From the NCBI GenBank assembly GCA_022577435.1, contig JAKOON010000014.1, positions 1,559,847 through 1,623,846 of the forward strand: a stretch of 64,000 bases of DNA. The letters are read 5' to 3'. A model generated the notes under the pieces. That model saw nothing but the letters and a program-made list of their open reading frames with translations, was not told the origin of the DNA and made no database searches. Below are positions 58,818-64,000 of this stretch, in pieces. Position 1 is the first letter of the stretch, and each line of letters opens with the position of its first letter. Made by a program: the position numbers and the translations under genes. This DNA comes from Embiotoca jacksoni. Lineage: Eukaryota > Chordata > Actinopteri > Embiotocidae.

Positions 58818-59222
58818 ACGTAGATTGTAAGTAAAAAATTGCAGAATTCTCCAGGTCTGAAAAGTGAAGTCAATGTAAACGTGCAATACCACTTCGGGTC
58901 AATAGGGACTGGCCCCCAAAAAACTCTGGCTTCAGGAGGCTCCTACTAAAAAGAAAAAAAACATTAACTTCTCTCCTGAAATACAAAGTCAATGAAGTCA
59001 TTAGCTAAATTCCCTATTAATTAGATATTAGGCCACATTAAGGGGAATGTATGGGGGCGGGCCTGGTTTGATTGACATGGCCTGGGGTGAAGTCAGGTTT
59101 CCTGTATAGGTGGGTGGGGCATGATCTCCTGGGCCTCCCAGTCGTATCCACCTGTCGTTCCTTTCCAGCTTGTCCAAATATGGTCACTGTTTGCTCCAAA
59201 AAAACAACAACAAAATGGTCTC
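58818..59222 (-). mobile_element. Dispersed repeat family A, copy 9 (near full length)
   Basis: Reverse orientation: CAGGTCTGAAAAGTGAAGTC, CGTGCAATACCAC, TAGGGACTGGCCCCC, TTAGCTAAATTCCC, TTAATTAGATATTAGGCC, GGGGGCGGGCCTGGTTTGAT, GGTGAAGTCAGGTTTCCTG, GCTTGTCCAAATATGGTCAC, AAAATGGTC. The decamer is TGATTGACAT (59069-59078), one mismatch from TGATTGACAG. It ends just short of the GTGACGTCAC terminus. Confidence 0.8.
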
Positions 59223-59582
59223 GGGTTTCCACTTGCGATGACAACTATCTTTTCCAAACTTTAACCAGATAATTTTTATAACAAAACCTTAACCAGAACT
59301 TAAATAAAGCAGTGGCCAATCAGAAACGTATTATTTACATATTTGTGTAATGGTCCAATGGATTTTGGAAAGCTCTGATAAAAGGAAAGATTTTGATGAC
59401 ATGTAAATATCACAAGAAGGTGGATCGTTTTGGAAGGAAAGTCTTTGAAGTTGTTGGGACTTGTTGGGCATCTCTTTGGGATAACTTTATAAAAGTCTGT
59501 TCCAGTCTTCTCTAGGTAATGTGGATACTTTTTTTAGGGATATTGAAAAAAAAAAGTCCACTCCCTCAGTTTTATTTTGAAG
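59223..59582. other. Non-coding stretch
   Basis: Nothing recognisable beyond a short A-run. Confidence 0.5.
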
Positions 59583-59626
59583 CCCCCCCCCCCCCCCCCC
59601 CCCTCCACCACCACCACCACCACCAC
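59583..59626 (+). repeat. Poly-C followed by (CCA)7 microsatellite
   Basis: C run 59583-59603 then CCA triplets to 59626; same structure as 15392-15438. Confidence 0.97.
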
Positions 59627-60020
59627 TACTCTCCTGGGAGTGCCCTGCAGCTTCACATCTTCTTGTTGTGAACTTAATGAAGTTGGCCTTAGTTGGAAGC
59701 CACACTTTACGCTTTAATGTTTCCTGTCTTCAGAGTTACTCATTCATTGATCTGAAGCTCTGTTTGTGTATTCCCTTTAATGGCTGGGCTTCTCTTCTTC
59801 TTCTGGTCTTCACATTCCTGCTGCTCACCTTCAGCAGCCATCCACAGTTTTACCGATTCAGACTGCACACCATAGGTTGGCCCCCACCCAATCATGGTTT
59901 CTATTTACAGTATAATTACAGTAATATTTTCCCACCATAATGCAATAAACTTGGAGATAAGCCTTTGGATATCAAGCAGTAGAGGGGATCACTGGTTCAC
60001 CATTTGAAAAACCTAATTGT
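59627..60020. other. Non-coding stretch
   Basis: Nothing recognisable. Confidence 0.5.
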
Positions 60021-60330
60021 GTTGTGAGCAGTGGAGGCTTTTTAAACAGCATTTAAAAGCTAATCAAATAAAGGATTTGCCCAAAAAGGCATCTGGCGAG
60101 ACAGCTTTTTATAGCGGCCTTTGCACAGCTTGTCTCTAATCTGAAAATGAAATTTTACTTTCAGCAGTCTGTTATCTTCTCCCACTGTTGTGCATCAATG
60201 GTCTTGTCTTTGCTCCAAATGAAATTGTTTTCTCATGCCCGTAATATCAGTAATCTTGTGCATTAAATTGCGAGTGAAAACAAAGAGCAGACAAAGAGGG
60301 CGACTTATCTTTAAGAAGATGCAGACAGAC
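60021..60330. promoter_or_regulatory. Candidate conserved non-coding element (appearance only)
   Basis: A repeat-free block with AAAAGCTAATCAAATAAAGG, CCAAATGAAATTGTTTTC, CCGTAATATCAGTAATC and GTGCATTAAATTGCGAG segments. Conservation cannot be judged from one sequence. Confidence 0.3.
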
Positions 60331-63300
60331 GCTGCAGCGAGGACACAGATACCGTCTGACTGTTAGTCTGCTGCACGGTTAGTAAAGGAAGCAATCAGCT
60401 GCTCCACCATAACATTTAACACACGTGATCTTTTAGTCATTTTCTGTCTGGTTTACTGTCTGGTCTGGAACATCAAACACGTTATTAATTGATTCATTCA
60501 TCACTTTTTATTTGATTTAACATTTTGTTAGTTAATTCTGCTGTTAAATCTGCCAGATTTCTGGATCTCGTGTGAATCTTCAGGCTTTTTTTCCGACAGG
60601 TTGTCTTTAGAAGAGAGACGTTCTCACTCAGAAACTCTTAATTCTTATAATAAATTGGTTCAGGTTTAAAATGCTGAATGTTTCAGGGTTTCTCCTTTCA
60701 ACATACCTGCCAACATTTAGGTTTTTCTTGTCAGACAACGGGACGAGTTTGAAACGGTGACTGAACTATGACTCATTAACATGACATGTTTACCAACTGT
60801 CGGCTCCAAGCTGCTCTGCACTGCTAAAATTCAGATTTTACAACTGCGACAAAATCACTGAAAGACTACGGCTGAGCTGTGATTTTGGTTATATGAACAT
60901 GAATCCTCATCTATCTGTCTGTGCTTAACAGCCATCTCTTGGTATTCCCATAAATACTAGACTCCACTGCACTGTAACTTCAGTCCGGTGGAGGTTTTCA
61001 GCTTTTTGTCGTCGTGTTCTCGTCCTTTATCTACAAAGTTGTGGCTTTGAGTTGATATTTGCAGCTTTGAACTGTCCAGCGGAGCGAGCAGGCTAACGGG
61101 GGAAATTAGGGATCGCTCCTCTTCGTTAACATATGTGTTAGCATATGTGCATGTTTACTCATCTTTATTTATGGAGAGATGGTACCTCTGCATCACCGAT
61201 TAGGCCCCTGATCAACTCATTAATCTGAGTGAAACGCCCATAATCATAATTGCCAAAGAGATGAGGTGGTTCCAGCTCCATTTTCTGCAAATCTGCTCAA
61301 AGCCTGAACGAGTCTTTTATTAAAGGTTTTTGGAGGGATGAAATCCAACTCCGGAAATTTAAACCAGCACAAAGGAACATGTCTTTTACCTCGTCTGTAG
61401 TGAGATTCACAGTGAACACAATGGATTATCAAATTTTAGGTTTTGCACTTTAAAAAACGCACAAGAATCTGAGGAAGTAACCCTCCACTGCAGTGAAGAT
61501 ATACAATCCTCTCCAATCTGTACGACTCTCGACAGTCTGCAAATCCTTCAGCGAAATGCTTCCACCTCGCTTTTTGTGTTTTAACTGATCTGCTGCTTCG
61601 TGTTTGTTCACTTCCAGCTTCAACACAACTTCTCCAGCTCTGGAGAAGACATGTCATTTCGAATATGACTTTTTTCCAGCCGTCTAATGTCAGTAACTTG
61701 ATGAACGACCGTTGTGTTGCAGTGATGAAGTTACCGCAGGATCTCTGGAGAGCTGCTCAAAAATCAGGCTACAAATTATGACCAATATAAAGAATCATAC
61801 CGAGTAACATCCTCTGCAGAGAGGCTAATGTGTCTGAGTTAGACTAAAGCGCACGGATGAGTCAGGATGGAAAAGTAGCTGTTTCTGGGAGTTGTGTCGT
61901 CAGATAATGTGGATACAGGAAACATAAATAACTAGAAATCATCCTTATTGTTATGATGTATATTTAAAGTTTAGATTTTCCAAATCTTCAAAAGAAGATC
62001 TGAGATTTCTATTTTAGATTTTGGGGCGTCTGAGTGTGATTTCCCTGCAGCGGCGACGCTGATATGAGGTGGACGGGATAAACAAGATTACCGCCAGCAG
62101 ATGTGACATTTAGTGGCGTGACAAAAAACGTTCCTTTTGGTTGAGCATCGACTCGCAGCACCGACACTGTTCTGGACCGTAATATTGTCTCCAGCTTCTT
62201 AATCCTGCGTCTGTTGCATGTCATGACAATCAAAGTTACTTTCTCAGTTTGCAACTTTTGCATGTTTCCATTTTGTTTCTGCTTTCTTGGCGGTGCAGAA
62301 AAGGTCATTACAAAGCAGCGATGCTACATCACAGAGGACGGAAATGGAAAATGTTCAACTGAATTTGTCAAATCTAAGACTCTGCAGACCTGCTTTGCAT
62401 TAAATTAATCTTTGTCCCTAAAGACTTGAAGAATCACATTTAAACTAGTGAACAGCATTATTTATTTCCCTGTTTACGGGAATAACTCAACAGACTTCAT
62501 TAAATGTTTTATGGAGTTAAAAGAAAAGTGAGTAAAGAAAGAGAAGGAGAGGAGGGGGAGTTTCTAATGCACAGGATGTACAGATGTTTCAGCAACGAGT
62601 CAAGGCTGTAGATTTTCCCTCATTTACAGCGCCGTCCGTCCCGAGTGGACGTTTTGTTCAAGGCTGCGTTTTCCGATCTGTAATTTCAAGGTTGGACAGT
62701 CTGCAGAGACGCGTCCCATAAAAGTCAATTAAACACCACAACAGAGCGACGTGAGGAATTCTAGTTTACATTATACAACAAGTAGGTCCGACCCAGAGAT
62801 CTGCTTGGTCAACTATATGTTTGGAAGGTGCTCAAATCATCATGACATCATCACATCCTGCTCATCACTAGAAATATCACTCCGCCTTCTGAATGGGAAA
62901 ATAGAATTATAATTGAATTTCTTATGTAATATAATGTAGTTTCTACTTGTTACCGTAACACCACGGATAGTCGCGCATTTAAAATCCTAGCGGCAGCTAG
63001 CTTGAACACATGACACGGTGCTAAAATCTTAAAAATACACGAGTCCATCGATATCTTTTTTTCATCAGATATTTTTGTTCCAACCAGACCGAGCTAGCTG
63101 AGCAGTTTAGTGTTTCTACGTGCTGTATTTATTCAGTTTGAGGAACCATCTCTAGAAAAGCAATAAAACGCACCAGAAATCCTCTGTTGCGAGGGTCGTT
63201 GCTAAGGGTCGGCCTACTTCCCGGAGTGGTAAACATTGCGTACATTACATAAGAGTGACTGATTGTTTGCCACGGAAACGGAGGTCACACAAACAAAAAC

Positions 63301-63943
63301 ATATTTATATTTTGAGAGCCAAGTGTCTTACAATATGAATACAAGCTTGAATTGACGACAGAGCGACTGTTCTCCGTGCTGTTTGTTAGAGAACGCTGTG
63401 ATTGGTCGACTGTGATGCACCTCTGCCGGCGCCGTGGTTGATGTCGCGGCTTCCCTGGATGTCAGGGACCAGCTGGCCTCTTCCTGCTTTTCGAGTTTGT
63501 ATGCCGAAAGCAAACACTCGTCTGGTGTTGCCTTCGTGTACAACAGAAACAGAGCAACATCCCGTCAGAGTCGTCTTTGTGTCGACCTGGAGAGTTACAG
63601 TCCAATACTTACTGCTTGTTCAGCTCCGGTTTGGGTCCAGCAGCTCGTATGTGTCTCTTTGGCCGGCTCTGTGTTCCGGTCTCTTCACATTCCCTTTTTT
63701 CGCTTTCTGCCATTTGGCACTCGGTATGAAGTGGAGTCTGGAAATAGCACTGATGGCAGAGGAAGTAAAGAGCTAAGCCTCTAATGCACAGCATTCTTCA
63801 GCTGAGGCTTATTGCTACTCAGGCCGGCCTCCGAGTATCAGTGGCACAGATGACCTTTTGGTTTAATGCATACATCTCCAGGCAGGAGGGCACGCTGAGG
63901 CTTTTTCCACCCGAAATAATGTTAAGTCATTTTTTTCCAGAAG

Positions 63944-63948
<5 letters not shown>
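60331..63948. other. Non-coding stretch
   Basis: No gene. The overlapping open frames at 63328-63794 on both strands reflect low stop density and have no domain. 62700-63250 is AT-rich and could hold an old, unrecognised element. A G/A-rich run lies at 62540-62562. Confidence 0.45.

Positions 63949-64000
<52 letters not shown>
63949..64000 (+). repeat. (GT)n microsatellite, cut by the window end
   Basis: At least 52 bp of uninterrupted GT; continues beyond the window. Confidence 0.97.

Noticed and set aside
63328..63794. Five overlapping frames on both strands near the window end
   Set aside because: Simultaneous openness in several frames signals low stop density, not a gene; no peptide is recognisable.
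1..64000. Search for a defence, toxin or other gene system, CRISPR array, or integrated virus
   Set aside because: No clustered genes, regular spaced repeats, integrase, capsid or polymerase motifs other than the LINE remnants; the window reads as teleost intergenic or intronic DNA.

Overview
The window looks like non-coding nuclear DNA from a bony fish, probably a spiny-rayed (percomorph) teleost. The main evidence is the dispersed repeats. Several match, from memory, families common in percomorph introns and intergenic DNA: a ~400 bp element beginning GTGACGTCAC, a ~270 bp element bounded by GCTGCAAC / GTTGCAGC, a ~115-145 bp tandem unit containing GGTCAAAGGTCA, hAT-like elements with CAGGGGTCTCCAAC ends, and an L2/Rex-type LINE tail. 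Long (CA)n/(GT)n tracts are also frequent. I cannot name the species, chromosome or flanking gene.

No intact protein-coding gene, tRNA, rRNA or CRISPR array can be supported. Nearly all the short open frames are chance frames, microsatellite translations (runs of CV or HT) or frames inside repeats. The only recognisable protein traces are two dead LINE C-termini, at about 3.6 kb and 55.3-55.5 kb, both on the minus strand. Some GC-rich, protein-like segments on the minus strand at 1.2-2.45 kb and one 163-codon frame at 48.1-48.6 kb remain unexplained.

Layout. 0-4.8 kb: GC-rich single-copy DNA with unexplained open segments and a LINE remnant. 4.8-5.3 kb: degenerate tandem array carrying nuclear-receptor-type motifs. 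5.3-16.7 kb: single-copy DNA with four copies of the main dispersed repeat (family A), a second element at 7.8-8.0 kb and several microsatellites. 16.7-30 kb: mostly single-copy, AT-richer, with family A copy 5 (22.9-23.4 kb) and a hAT-like element (27.7-28.1 kb). 30-36 kb: a CTCF-like site, family A copy 6, a second hAT-like element and a short palindromic MITE whose ends match the CTCF core. 36-47 kb: single-copy DNA with homeodomain palindromes and a candidate conserved block near 44.3-44.7 kb. 47-59.3 kb: family A copies 7-9 and the L2-type LINE. 59.3-64 kb: single-copy DNA ending inside a (GT)n tract cut by the window edge.

There are no genes here to work together. The most interesting theme is that four repeat classes carry ready-made regulatory motifs. 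Family A carries the PBX:PREP/MEIS decamer TGATTGACAG, the tandem array a perfect ERE and DR1 sites, and the MITE paired convergent CTCF cores. Between the repeats, many blocks have the ATTA-rich look of conserved non-coding elements of a developmental-gene desert. That last reading is inference and needs a genome alignment.
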